DNA from: JBLFWJ01 sp047611425
Lineage (GTDB): Bacteria; Bacteroidota; Bacteroidia; UBA10329
Assembly (NCBI GenBank): GCA_047611425.1
Contig: JBLFWJ010000025.1
Coordinates: 1 to 27,360 of the forward strand
Direction of reading: 5' to 3'
DNA: 27,360 nucleotides
The position numbers were made by a program, and so were the translations under genes. Under the pieces are notes generated by a model, which worked only from the letters and a program-made list of their open reading frames with translations, searched no databases and was not told where the DNA came from. This document shows positions 8,196 to 15,913 of this stretch, piece by piece (within the stretch, counting starts at the first letter, position 1; each line of letters starts with the position of its first letter).

Positions 8196-8537
8196 ATGAC
8201 CGAGCTACCAAACCTTCCCGTGCTTGTTAAAGATTCTGAACTGCTCTCAGAAGTTATTACACAATTGGAAAAGGACTTGGGAGAGTCTCATCCCGACCTT
8301 GTTTCCTTGGAATACTCGAATGTTGAAGACCTTATAGAAACGGTAGCTGACCTACTTTGGGAACTTCACTCCAGATCTCAAGAGAACCTATTCAATCTTT
8401 TGTACCGCATCGACCTTCCCGAAACCAAGGTTCAGGAAACAATTAATTCCGAAGGATTTGAGTGGCACGGGTTGGCTGAACTTATTTTGAAGCGTGAGCT
8501 GCAAAAGGTTGTGCTGAGAAAGCACTTTTCTAAATAA
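8196..8537 (+). CDS. Conserved-looking small protein of unknown function
   Basis: 113 residues, acidic, with no signal peptide or TM segment, so probably cytosolic. I do not recognise a domain. It is predicted to be mainly helical: helices near 14-30 (DSELLSEVITQLEKDL), 41-74 (YSNVEDLIETVADLLWELHS and on) and 91-110 (HGLAELILKRELQKVVLR), the last one basic. TATTTTCG, one mismatch from the Bacteroidota -7 box, lies at 8178-8185, eleven bases before the ATG, so it may have its own promoter. Its codon use and length support a real gene. Its stop is followed within seven bases by a hairpin that ends a minus-strand transcript. Confidence 0.7.
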   Translation: MTELPNLPVLVKDSELLSEVITQLEKDLGESHPDLVSLEYSNVEDLIETVADLLWELHSRSQENLFNLLYRIDLPETKVQETINSEGFEWHGLAELILKRELQKVVLRKHFSK

Positions 8538-8559
8538 AAAAAAGCCACCCGAAGGTGGC
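8536..8559 (-). terminator. Intrinsic terminator with TTCG tetraloop (minus strand)
   Basis: Read on the minus strand, a perfect six-pair stem GCCACC-TTCG-GGTGGC is followed at once by eight T residues. In the plus direction the hairpin has only a weak pyrimidine tail, so it mainly terminates minus-strand transcription. No annotated long gene lies upstream of it on that strand, which implies an unannotated small transcript. Confidence 0.85.
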
Positions 8560-8692
8560 CTCTCTAACCAAAAATCAATAGTAGAAAAACTACCGAACCG
8601 CATCCGATGCCGAATTTAGGTTGGGATAGGAAGGAAGTTCAGGTGACAAGTCGAGGGCCGCACAACTGCTAAACCTGTCTCACATATCTCGT

Positions 8693-8809
8693 TTAGTTCC
8701 ATCCTTTAACCAAATCGGGAGTAAACGTTGGGGTGAATGCGATTCCTGAAACTTTATGTCCTTCCATCCGAGTAACCTTTTCGGTCAATCTTTTGAGTGA
8801 CTTAAACAT
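8693..8809 (-). CDS. Possible 38-residue small protein or part of a small RNA
   Basis: An ATG-started open frame, 38 residues, beginning MFKSLKRLTEKVTRMEGHK and ending PDLVKGWN. The N-terminal half is basic and amphipathic; the C-terminal half is rich in Thr, Pro and Phe (FTPTFTPDL). No known family is recognised. Support comes from the strong intrinsic terminator downstream on the same strand (8536-8559), which needs a minus-strand transcript to act on. A convincing TAnnTTTG box was not found upstream. The 130 nt between its stop and the terminator hold only short hairpins (such as GTAG/CTAC near 8580), so the transcript may instead be a non-coding RNA and the frame a coincidence. Confidence 0.35.
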   Translation of the reverse strand: MFKSLKRLTEKVTRMEGHKVSGIAFTPTFTPDLVKGWN

Positions 8810-8896
8810 ATTTCAAATCTTTATGGCTGAAAACATTTGTTTTACCACATATTCATATTTCTAATTGTCTTATAAATCAATATTATCGTTTATTTA

Positions 8897-8928
8897 TTGA
8901 TGGGTGGGTAAATTAATTCATAGTTTAA
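8897..8928 (+). promoter_or_regulatory. Weak promoter candidate for the 493-aa gene
   Basis: TTG at 8897-8899 and TAGTTTAA at 8921-8928 resemble the Bacteroidota -33 and -7 elements (TTG, TAnnTTTG), with 21 nt between them and the ATG 21 nt further on. The -7 box has two mismatches. The rest of 8560-8896 holds only the minus-strand small ORF and AT-rich sequence. Confidence 0.3.
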
Positions 8929-8949
8929 TTGCCGATATTCAGAGACTAA

Positions 8950-10431
8950 ATGAGCCTAACGTCCAACCTTATTGACCTAATTTCGACCATGACCGGTCCA
9001 GAGAAGCGTCATTTTAAACGTTGGCTGCATAGTTCAGATCAGACAAATCAATATGTGCAACTCTTTGATATGTTGGCTAAAAAGTCACCCCCTTCAGAAG
9101 CTGAGTTAAAGACGGAATTCCCAAAACTAACAGCACCTGGGATCACTAATTTGAAGAACTATTTGCACTCATTGATTCTTCGGGCGCTGTCCGACTTTCA
9201 TCGTAAAGGATCAGTAAAAATTGACTTGAGAGGAAGACTGAATGAAATTGAGGTGATGGTAACCAAAGGCTTTTTGGATCAAGGATTGGTTGCCTTGAAA
9301 AAGCTTCGCAAAAGAGCGTATGAGCTGGAAGCGTTGTCCATCGCGTATCTCAGCTTGGAGCAACAGGAAAATATTTATGCACGCTCTGGATTGGATAAAG
9401 TAAGCCCAAACGATTGGGAAAAACTCTATCATGAGAAAAGAGCTGTTGCGAGTAAGGTTGGTTTAATTGATCGAATCCGTCAGCTTGAACGAAGGATTTT
9501 GATGCTCAATTCCATCAAAGGGGCAATTGCAAGAAGTACTGAGATGGATGATCAGGTTGATGTGATTGTTGACCAGCTGCCAACGGAAGATGAGATGGAC
9601 GCTGCGCCATTTGATGCTCAATTCAGGTATCATCAAGTGCTTGCCACGGCAGCTAGAATGAAGCTGAATCATGATGTGGAAGTGGTTCATTTTCAATCGA
9701 TTGTAGACCTAATCAATGACCACCCGTTAATCAAAAAAAGCTACTACTATGAGTATTACCCTGTGGCGGTACATAACTTAATTAATGCATGTTTTTTATC
9801 CAGAAACCTCGAACCGGTTGCTGATTTATTAGAGGAACTGGAAGGGTATTCGAGTGATCACAAAGTGTTGCATGCACGAAATTTCTACTACTCATTTCAT
9901 AATCGAATGGCATTCAACAAGTATTCTGGCAATTACCAGAAAACAGTTGAATTGCACGCAATCAAGGTTGATGAACTGACAGCTCACGAGCAGTATTTGA
10001 ATGCTCCTGCATTGTTCCATATTCACTTTACACTAGCGGAGGCATACTTCTGGATTGGGGAATACCGAGAAGCCAGCGATCAGCTGAAGATTATTGTGGA
10101 GGATCATGATATGATTGAAAATGAAGACCTTGGAAGCTTCGCCAGGTTTCTCATGATCTTGATTCATTTTGAAAAGGGTGATCTAGAATATCTTGAACAT
10201 TTGATTGGGGTTTGCGAACGATATCTCAAGAAAAAGTCGATTATGCATCATACCGAAAAAGAACTGTTGGCCTTTTTCAGGAAGATTCACCGTAAGGGAA
10301 AGGCGCCTTTAGAATCAGAATGGGACACGCTCAAGTTGAAGCTGGAAGACTTGTCTTCAAACGATTACGAGAAAAATCTAGGACACACGTTTGATGTTCT
10401 TGGATATGTCCAATCAAAGTTGAATCAATAG
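8950..10431 (+). CDS. Large all-helical protein of unknown function
   Basis: 493 residues, soluble, with no signal peptide or TM segment. I do not recognise a catalytic domain. The sequence is almost entirely predicted helix, with an alternating pattern of paired helices. LFHIHFTLAEAYFWIGEYRE (about 356-375) and the helices after it look like degenerate TPR units. The first 75 residues (TGPEKRHFKRWLHSSDQTNQ, then TNLKNYLHSLILRALSDFHR) form a basic helical segment that could contact nucleic acid or another protein. It stands alone: a small-transcript region lies upstream and the M42 peptidase gene converges from downstream. A TPR-like scaffold is a reasonable guess, and the function is unknown. 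Confidence 0.75.
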   Translation: MSLTSNLIDLISTMTGPEKRHFKRWLHSSDQTNQYVQLFDMLAKKSPPSEAELKTEFPKLTAPGITNLKNYLHSLILRALSDFHRKGSVKIDLRGRLNEIEVMVTKGFLDQGLVALKKLRKRAYELEALSIAYLSLEQQENIYARSGLDKVSPNDWEKLYHEKRAVASKVGLIDRIRQLERRILMLNSIKGAIARSTEMDDQVDVIVDQLPTEDEMDAAPFDAQFRYHQVLATAARMKLNHDVEVVHFQSIVDLINDHPLIKKSYYYEYYPVAVHNLINACFLSRNLEPVADLLEELEGYSSDHKVLHARNFYYSFHNRMAFNKYSGNYQKTVELHAIKVDELTAHEQYLNAPALFHIHFTLAEAYFWIGEYREASDQLKIIVEDHDMIENEDLGSFARFLMILIHFEKGDLEYLEHLIGVCERYLKKKSIMHHTEKELLAFFRKIHRKGKAPLESEWDTLKLKLEDLSSNDYEKNLGHTFDVLGYVQSKLNQ

Positions 10432-10447
10432 AAAATTGATTTCTATT
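10427..10447. terminator. AT-rich inverted repeat between convergent genes
   Basis: Perfect 8-bp arms AATAGAAA and TTTCTATT around a 5-nt loop. They overlap the TAG stop of the 493-aa gene and lie just before the end of the convergent peptidase gene. It may work as a weak bidirectional terminator, but it lacks a GC-rich stem. Confidence 0.3.
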
Positions 10448-10455
10448 CGGAGAAA

Positions 10456-11502
10456 TTACCGATGGCTCCAATCAAAGGAATCCATGTCTTCAAGACAACC
10501 AGCAAGTAGATCAATGGCCCCTTGAATATCATCCTTGTCGGCCATTTCAATAACCTGATGGATGTTTCTGGTTGGAATTGAAATTGCCCCAGCAATAGAC
10601 CCACCGGCTGACATTCTTTGAATTGCAGACGTGTCCGTACCGCCCGCAGTTAGTACTTCCGGTTGCCATTTGATGTCTCGATTTTCGGCCGTTTTCTTCA
10701 TGTACTCAACCATACGGTAATCTGAGATAGTGGAAGCATCCATGATCTTAATGGCAGCACCTTTTCCGAGTTGCGTGATCTTCTCGTGTGGCAAAGCGCC
10801 AGGAACATCATAGGCGATAGTGGTGTCCAAACCGAAGCCGAAATCCGGCTGATGAAGCAAAGAACTCACGCTTGCTCCGCGTACGCCAACTTCTTCCTGT
10901 ACAGTGAATACACCGTAGATATCAAACGGAGTTTCTTTCAAAATCCGCATCGTTTCAATGAGGATGAAAACAGAAACGCGATTGTCAATGCTCTTACAGT
11001 TTACACAGTTGCCCATTTCAATGAGTTTACGTTCTCGCGTAACCACATTTCCTACCTCAATGTATTTCAACACCTCCTCTTTCGACATTCCCAAATCGAT
11101 GAAAAAGTCAGTAGTCTTAGGCATTTTAGCCCGGTCTTCTGGACTCATTACGTGAATTGGCTTCGAACCCATCACACCAACAAGATCTTTTTTTCCGTGT
11201 ACAATAACGCGCTGCGCAGTCAACGTTTTTGGATCGAATCCACCCAATGTATGAAAGCGTAAAAAGCCTTCCTCATCAATATGAGTGACCATGAAACTAA
11301 TCTCGTCCATGTGCGCACCGATCATCACTTTCTTGTCCTGTCGGCCTTTCTTAATAGCCGTAACATTTCCCATGTTATCGACTTCAACGGAATCCGCCAA
11401 AGGCGTGACTTCACGAAGTACAATATCTCGGATTCTTTTTTCGTAACCAGGAGCACCTGCAACTTCGCAGATCTCGGATAATAGTGGAATATTTAGAGCC
11501 AT
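10456..11502 (-). CDS. M42 family metallo-aminopeptidase
   Basis: A 348-residue cytosolic di-zinc aminopeptidase of the M42 (FrvX/CelM/PepA-TET) family, which trims peptides left by proteasome-like or Lon/Clp proteases. Conserved positions are all present: His64 and Asp66 in GAHMDE, bridging Asp173 in SIDNR, the Glu203-Glu204 pair in QEEVGVRGA, Asp226 in GLDTT, TAGGTDTSA (285-293) and His315 in TRNIHQ. No signal peptide is present. Some relatives are annotated as endoglucanases, but that label rests on weak history and the residues here are those of peptidases. It is followed by a convergent gene and preceded by its own TAnnTTTG promoter and a hairpin repeat. Confidence 0.93.
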   Translation of the reverse strand: MALNIPLLSEICEVAGAPGYEKRIRDIVLREVTPLADSVEVDNMGNVTAIKKGRQDKKVMIGAHMDEISFMVTHIDEEGFLRFHTLGGFDPKTLTAQRVIVHGKKDLVGVMGSKPIHVMSPEDRAKMPKTTDFFIDLGMSKEEVLKYIEVGNVVTRERKLIEMGNCVNCKSIDNRVSVFILIETMRILKETPFDIYGVFTVQEEVGVRGASVSSLLHQPDFGFGLDTTIAYDVPGALPHEKITQLGKGAAIKIMDASTISDYRMVEYMKKTAENRDIKWQPEVLTAGGTDTSAIQRMSAGGSIAGAISIPTRNIHQVIEMADKDDIQGAIDLLAGCLEDMDSFDWSHR

Positions 11503-11520
11503 TTTTTACAATTTGGAGCT

Positions 11521-11528
11521 CAAACTTA
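11521..11528 (-). promoter_or_regulatory. Bacteroidota -7 box (TAAGTTTG) for the M42 peptidase
   Basis: An exact TAnnTTTG match on the minus strand, ending 18 nt before the ATG at 11502. No good TTG -33 element is seen at 17-23 nt upstream. Confidence 0.5.
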
Positions 11529-11545
11529 AGAAAAGGCAATTGTCG

Positions 11546-11565
11546 GGGCGTATGGCAATACGCCC
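11546..11565. repeat. Perfect 8-bp hairpin, REP-like unit after pyk
   Basis: Arms GGGCGTAT and ATACGCCC enclose a four-base loop. Similar GGGCG(T/A)AT palindromes occur as dispersed REP-like units in many bacteria (from memory). On the minus strand it follows the pyk stop by four bases and could end or stabilise that mRNA, but no T-tract follows at once. Confidence 0.55.
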
Positions 11566-11569
11566 GTAC

Positions 11570-12991
11570 TTAATCTACCTCGCTCAACTTGAGCATATTC
11601 GATTGCCCTTTGTCGCTTATCGGCATACTGGCAATGTTGATAAGAAGGTCGCCCTCAGAGACAAACCCTTCCTTCTTCAATTTGTACATGATATCAGCAA
11701 TGGTGTGATCTGTGCTCACATATTTGTCGTAGTAAAAGCCTTCAACACCCCAAGCTAGGCTTAGCGTGTTAAGCAAAGCGCGATTGTCGGTAAAGACGAA
11801 AATGTGTGTTTTAGGGCGATAGCTACCAATTCGATAAGCCGTGTATCCCGAGTTTGTCATAGTAACGATACCGACTGCCCCAGTTTTTTGCGACAGATGA
11901 ACGGAATTCTCACAAATTGCATCCGAGATTATTCTATCCTTTCTTTCCTGAGGCAGAAGTTTTCTGTAGTAGATGTCCTCGTACGATTCAATGTAATTGA
12001 TGATGGAATGCATGGCAGTAATCACCTGATCTGGATGTTCTCCTACAGAAGTTTCTCCACTCAACATCAAGGCATCTGCTCCGTCCATTACACTGTTGGC
12101 CACATCATTCACCTCGGCCCTAGATGGCTGTGGATTCTCGATCATGCTTTCCATCATCTGGGTTGCTATGATCACGGGCTTGCAATGATTCAAGCATTTT
12201 TTCACAATCATTTTCTGAATAACGGGAACTTGCTCCATGGGAACTTCAACGCCCAGATCGCCACGAGCAACCATTACCCCGTCTGCTTCTCGGATAATTG
12301 AATCCAAGTCTCGAACGGCCTCTGGTTTTTCGATCTTGGCAATAAGCCTTGACGTCTTTCCAGCATTGGCAACGAGGTGTCTCAACTCAATCAGATCCTC
12401 TGCAGACCGTACAAAAGACAACCCAATCCATTCAATATTATTCTCAAGGATGAAAGCAAGATCATGTCTGTCTTTCTCCGTTAAAGAAGGCATGGAAATT
12501 TTGGTGTTCGGAAGGTTGACGCCTTTTCGTGATTCAACCAACCCGCCATGAATCACCTTCGTTTTTACGCTGGTCGTTCCATTCGAGCTTACTGCTTCCA
12601 GCACGAGTTTTCCATCATTGATCAAAATCTTATCTCCGGCAGAAACATCTTGAGGAAATGTAGGGTAGGTGATGTGAGCACAGCTCTTGTCTCCATTACA
12701 ATCCTCGGTTGTAATCTCAAATTCATCTCCGTCATTGATAAGGAAATCTCCATCTTTCATATCACCCAAACGAATCTTTGGGCCTTGCAGATCGGCAAGG
12801 ATTCCTACATGACGATTCGTTTCTTTATTCAGCTCACGGATTGTTTTGATCACTTCCAAATGCTGAGAATGCTCACCATGGGAAAAGTTGATTCGAGCTA
12901 TGTTCATCCCGTTTTCCATCATGCTTTTCAGCATTTCCTTACTCGATGACTTTGGCCCAATCGTGGCGATTATTTTGGTCTTATTTATCAT
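11570..12991 (-). CDS. pyk: Pyruvate kinase
   Basis: A 473-residue enzyme that converts phosphoenolpyruvate and ADP to pyruvate and ATP, the last step of glycolysis. IARINFSHGEH (31-41) carries the substrate-binding Arg33, Asn35 and Ser37. Catalytic Lys219 and Glu221 are in KIEKPEAV, Asp245 is in VARGDLGVE, and Thr277 is in ATQMMESM. ADALMLSGETSVGEHP (305-320) is the standard end of the barrel domain. The B domain lies near 75-165 and the C-terminal regulatory domain near 340-473. The length is normal. It starts 2 nt after the IPExxxVDY gene stop and is the last gene of the acpP-fabF-rnc block, which suggests shared transcription at least in part. Confidence 0.97.
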   Translation of the reverse strand: MINKTKIIATIGPKSSSKEMLKSMMENGMNIARINFSHGEHSQHLEVIKTIRELNKETNRHVGILADLQGPKIRLGDMKDGDFLINDGDEFEITTEDCNGDKSCAHITYPTFPQDVSAGDKILINDGKLVLEAVSSNGTTSVKTKVIHGGLVESRKGVNLPNTKISMPSLTEKDRHDLAFILENNIEWIGLSFVRSAEDLIELRHLVANAGKTSRLIAKIEKPEAVRDLDSIIREADGVMVARGDLGVEVPMEQVPVIQKMIVKKCLNHCKPVIIATQMMESMIENPQPSRAEVNDVANSVMDGADALMLSGETSVGEHPDQVITAMHSIINYIESYEDIYYRKLLPQERKDRIISDAICENSVHLSQKTGAVGIVTMTNSGYTAYRIGSYRPKTHIFVFTDNRALLNTLSLAWGVEGFYYDKYVSTDHTIADIMYKLKKEGFVSEGDLLINIASMPISDKGQSNMLKLSEVD

Positions 12992-12993
12992 TT

Positions 12994-13458
12994 CTATCTC
13001 AACAAATTGTATTTGGATCGCAGCTTATCTACGTCCTGTTTCCATGCTGCTTGCACCATTGCAAGCCCATTCAGTTTATCTTCCAACAACTTCATTTCCA
13101 TTTCGTTCAACTGACCGTAAATAAGAAGCAAATAATCTACTTGTTTCATTTCCGGTACCAACTTCATGCTGTCCTCAGTTGGAAACAAATCTTCTGGTTT
13201 TTCCTCACCCGCTTCTGGAATACACCGGTTGGCAATTAAATAAAACTCAGCATGATCCGTGGCATCCGAGTAATTGAATTGAGAAAAGAGTTCGCCTGGC
13301 TTTTCCTTCGTTCCAAGAAAATACTCGTCCACACGTTTTAGTTCCATTCCCAAATTCCGATTGATTTCCCAGCACAATCTATAATCCTTGTGATGCGAGG
13401 AAATGCAGATCAATTCGAAATCAATCTCGGGCTCTATTTGGAAAAGCACTTTGCTCAT
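12994..13458 (-). CDS. IPExxxVDY family protein
   Basis: A 154-residue protein with the signature of the Bacteroidota IPExxxVDY family; here it reads VPEMKQVDY at 101-109, followed by LLLIYGQL. The function of the family is unknown to me. No signal peptide or TM segment is present. The start at 13458 (MSKVLFQIEPEIDFELICIS) fits family length; an upstream in-frame ATG at 13509 adds 17 residues with no sign of conservation. It lies between rnc and pyk, as I recall for related genomes. The gap to rnc is 64 nt, in which TATCTTCG (one mismatch from TAnnTTTG) lies close before the ATG and may be an internal promoter. It sits 2 nt before pyk. Confidence 0.85.
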   Translation of the reverse strand: MSKVLFQIEPEIDFELICISSHHKDYRLCWEINRNLGMELKRVDEYFLGTKEKPGELFSQFNYSDATDHAEFYLIANRCIPEAGEEKPEDLFPTEDSMKLVPEMKQVDYLLLIYGQLNEMEMKLLEDKLNGLAMVQAAWKQDVDKLRSKYNLLR

Positions 13459-13522
13459 TAATGGCGAAGATAGGAGTAAGCGTAACGGGATTAACGTTGC
13501 GCATCCCAAGTAATTTCGAAAT

Positions 13523-14257
13523 CTATCCGCCTTGGATCAACTTGACGCAGGCCTGCTTTGCTGCCTCCTGTTCGGCTGACTTCTTACTTCGGCCCAAGCC
13601 TTTTCCAGCGGATTTACCGTTCACAATTACCTGAACGGTAAACCGTGACCTGGCTTGTTTGTCGGCTTCTTCAACTACTTCAAATTCGAATGGAACTTTC
13701 TCTTGTTGGCACCACTCTATCAGCTGACTTTTAAAATTGTCTTCAGCGGCAAGGATGGCATCAAGGTCCAAGTGAATACCAACAAGGTTAATAATGATGA
13801 ACTTCTCCGAGCCATCGTAGCCAAGATCTAAAAAGATTGCTCCAACCAGTGCTTCCAAGGCATCTCCAGGAATTGAAGTCGTTCGGTTTCCCGTCACTTT
13901 CCCGTCCATCAGATCGGGTAGGCCTAGTTTGAGAGACAAAGAATTGAGGTTTTTTCGGCTTACTATTTTAGATCGTGCTTGTGTCAAAAACCCCTCTTCC
14001 TCTAAAGGAAACTTATTAAATAACATATTGGCGACCACCGCTCCAAGCACGGCATCGCCTAAATATTCCAGCCTTTCATTGCTGAGTTTTGCGCCACTTT
14101 CCATCTCCACAGCAGCCGACCTGTGCGTAAGTGCCAAACGATAAAGAGCTAAATTATTTGGCCGAAGGCCAACGAGATTTCGGATCGTTCGTCTGAACGA
14201 TTTGTTATCCTGAGATTCGAAAAGGGTGATGATGGTCTGCAGAAGAGCAGACATCAT
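13523..14257 (-). CDS. rnc: Ribonuclease III
   Basis: A 244-residue double-strand-specific endoribonuclease that processes rRNA precursors and structured mRNAs. The catalytic signature NERLEYLGDAV (60-70) gives Glu61, Glu64 and Asp68, and GDALEALVGAIFLDLG (131-146) gives Asp132 and Glu135. The C-terminal dsRNA-binding domain (about 172-243) ends in GRSKKSAEQEAAKQACVKL. The N-terminal 35 residues are slightly longer than in E. coli, as is usual in Bacteroidota. Two adjacent ATG codons can start it. The first overlaps the fabF stop as ATGA, so translation is probably coupled to fabF. Confidence 0.96.
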   Translation of the reverse strand: MMSALLQTIITLFESQDNKSFRRTIRNLVGLRPNNLALYRLALTHRSAAVEMESGAKLSNERLEYLGDAVLGAVVANMLFNKFPLEEEGFLTQARSKIVSRKNLNSLSLKLGLPDLMDGKVTGNRTTSIPGDALEALVGAIFLDLGYDGSEKFIIINLVGIHLDLDAILAAEDNFKSQLIEWCQQEKVPFEFEVVEEADKQARSRFTVQVIVNGKSAGKGLGRSKKSAEQEAAKQACVKLIQGG

Positions 14258-15504
14258 GCATACTTGCGAATAATCACTGAAGCATTGTGCCCGCCAAAAC
14301 CGAAGGTGTTGCTGATAGCCGCATTCACCTTTCTTTCTTGAGGCTGATTGAAAGTGAAATTCAAATCAGGATGGAAAGCCGGATCATCATCAAAATGATT
14401 GATCGTTGGCGGCACAACATCCTTCGTTACAGCCAAAATACAAGCGATGGTTTCAATAGCACCGGCAGCACCCAAAAGGTGACCGGTCATCGATTTAGTA
14501 GAACTGATATTCAAGTTGAACGCCTCATCACCGAATACTTCAAGAATAGCTTTTGATTCTGCTAAATCACCCAACGGAGTAGAAGTTCCATGGACATTCA
14601 CATAATCAATATCACCCGCGTTCAAACTTGCATCAGACAATGCATTTCGCATTACGTTCATTGCTCCCAATCCTTCTGGATGCGGTGCCGTAATATGGTG
14701 TGCATCGGCAGACATTCCTCCGCCAACAATTTCGCAGTAAATCTTTGCGCCTCGAGCTTTCGCGTGTTCCAATTCCTCAAGAATCAAACAGCCAGAACCT
14801 TCACCCAAAACAAAACCATCACGATTCACATCAAACGGACGCGAAGCAGTTTCTGGAGAATCATTTCTTTCTGAAAGAGCCTTCATAGCATTGAAACCTC
14901 CAACACCAGCTTGGTTAACCGCAGCTTCAGATCCACCGGTAATCATCACATCTGCTTTTCCAAGCTGGATGTAAGTCAACGCATCGATCATTGCATTGGT
15001 AGAAGAAGCACAAGCAGAAACCGTAGTAAAATTCGGCCCTCTGAAATTGTACTTCATACTGATTTGCCCGGAGGCGATATCAGCAATCATCTTAGGAATA
15101 AAAAATGGGTTGAAACGTGGCGTTCCGTCACCTTGAGCATACTGAGAACATTCGTCATAGAAGGTTTTCAAGCCACCAATGCCAGATCCCCAAATAACAC
15201 CCGATCTATCAGGATTATTGGTTTCAACATCAATCCCAGAATCAGTCATGGCTTCAGTTACAGCCACCATGGCATACTGGGTGTACGGATCCATCTTCCG
15301 ACCTTCTTTTCGGTCGAAATGATCCGCAGGATCAAACCCTTTTACCTCACAGGCAAAACGAGTTTTAAATTTTGCTGCATCAAAATGAGTGATGGGTGCC
15401 GCACCACTTGTGCCGTTCAGAAGGGCGCTCCAATAAGCATCTTTCGAATTGCCAATTGGCGTAAGCGCTCCAATACCGGTAACTACAACTCTTCTCAATG
15501 ACAT
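14254..15504 (-). CDS. fabF: Beta-ketoacyl-ACP synthase II
   Basis: A 416-residue condensing enzyme that extends acyl-ACP with malonyl-ACP in type II fatty-acid synthesis. The triad is Cys165 in VSACASSTNA, His305 in VHGTSTPLGD and His342 in GHLLGAAGA, with Lys337 in STKSMTGH. The gene starts at MSLRRVVVTGIGALTP (ATG 15504); an upstream in-frame ATG at 15543 would add 13 residues that fall in the acpP-fabF hairpin region and is unlikely. It lies downstream of acpP, as in most bacteria, and overlaps rnc by 4 nt. A hairpin between acpP and fabF may lower its expression relative to ACP. Confidence 0.97.
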   Translation of the reverse strand: MSLRRVVVTGIGALTPIGNSKDAYWSALLNGTSGAAPITHFDAAKFKTRFACEVKGFDPADHFDRKEGRKMDPYTQYAMVAVTEAMTDSGIDVETNNPDRSGVIWGSGIGGLKTFYDECSQYAQGDGTPRFNPFFIPKMIADIASGQISMKYNFRGPNFTTVSACASSTNAMIDALTYIQLGKADVMITGGSEAAVNQAGVGGFNAMKALSERNDSPETASRPFDVNRDGFVLGEGSGCLILEELEHAKARGAKIYCEIVGGGMSADAHHITAPHPEGLGAMNVMRNALSDASLNAGDIDYVNVHGTSTPLGDLAESKAILEVFGDEAFNLNISSTKSMTGHLLGAAGAIETIACILAVTKDVVPPTINHFDDDPAFHPDLNFTFNQPQERKVNAAISNTFGFGGHNASVIIRKYA

Positions 15505-15530
15505 TTTTACAGATTTTGAAACACACAAAA

Positions 15531-15555
15531 CCTCACCATGCAAAACACAGTGAGG
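15531..15555 (-). terminator. Hairpin between acpP and fabF, probable partial terminator
   Basis: A perfect six-pair stem (CCTCAC/GTGAGG) with a 13-nt loop lies 18 nt after the acpP stop. On the minus strand four T residues follow the stem. A short T-tract and a modest stem suggest incomplete termination. That would leave ACP, which is needed in large amounts, more highly expressed than FabF. Confidence 0.5.
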
Positions 15556-15573
15556 CTTTGAAGTGAGAGGGCA

Positions 15574-15810
15574 TTACTTAGTGTTCCCCTCAATATATTT
15601 TACTGCTTCCCCAACCGTGCTGATACTCTCAGCCTGATCGTCAGGAATAGCAATGTTGAATTCCTTTTCGAATTCCATAATCAGTTCAACAGTATCCAAA
15701 GAATCTGCTCCTAGATCATTTGTGAAACTTGCTTCTGGAGTTACTTCGTTCTCGTCAACGCCTAGCTTGTCAACGATTATAGCCTTTACTCTTGATGCGA
15801 TATCAGACAT
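15574..15810 (-). CDS. acpP: Acyl carrier protein
   Basis: A 78-residue acidic four-helix protein that carries growing acyl chains on a 4'-phosphopantetheine arm. The attachment site is Ser37 in GADSLDTVELIMEFEKEF. The ATG at 15810 gives the classic start MSDIASRVKAIIVDKLGVDE; the upstream in-frame ATG at 15864 would add 18 Cys-containing residues that lie over the promoter and is rejected. It heads the acpP-fabF-rnc-IPExxxVDY-pyk block and has the best-defined promoter of the window, ending 34 nt before the start codon. Confidence 0.98.
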   Translation of the reverse strand: MSDIASRVKAIIVDKLGVDENEVTPEASFTNDLGADSLDTVELIMEFEKEFNIAIPDDQAESISTVGEAVKYIEGNTK

Positions 15811-15844
15811 TTGTATCGATTTTTTAAATAGGTTCTTGCAGCTG

Positions 15845-15873
15845 CAAACATAATCATTTTCCAAAACGCCAAA
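15845..15873 (-). promoter_or_regulatory. Consensus Bacteroidota promoter of acpP
   Basis: On the minus strand TTTG at 15870-15873 and TATGTTTG at 15845-15852 match the -33 (TTTG) and -7 (TAnnTTTG) elements exactly, 17 nt apart. The leader before the ATG would be about 25-30 nt. The neighbourhood gives it a clear job: driving the acpP-fabF block. Confidence 0.8.
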
Positions 15874-15913
15874 CGTGATAATCCATCAAGTATTCAGGGC
15901 AAACACAACTAAT

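Noticed and set aside
10771..11262. Plus-strand ORF over the M42 peptidase (163 codons)
   Set aside because: It is antisense to a complete metallopeptidase; no domain and no promoter were seen.
11804..12301. Plus-strand ORF over pyk (165 codons)
   Set aside because: It is antisense to a complete pyruvate kinase with all catalytic residues, and looks like a shadow of its codon usage.
14911..15501. Long plus-strand ORF over fabF (196 codons)
   Set aside because: It lies wholly antisense to fabF, whose active-site motifs are unmistakable, and its translation has no recognisable motif.
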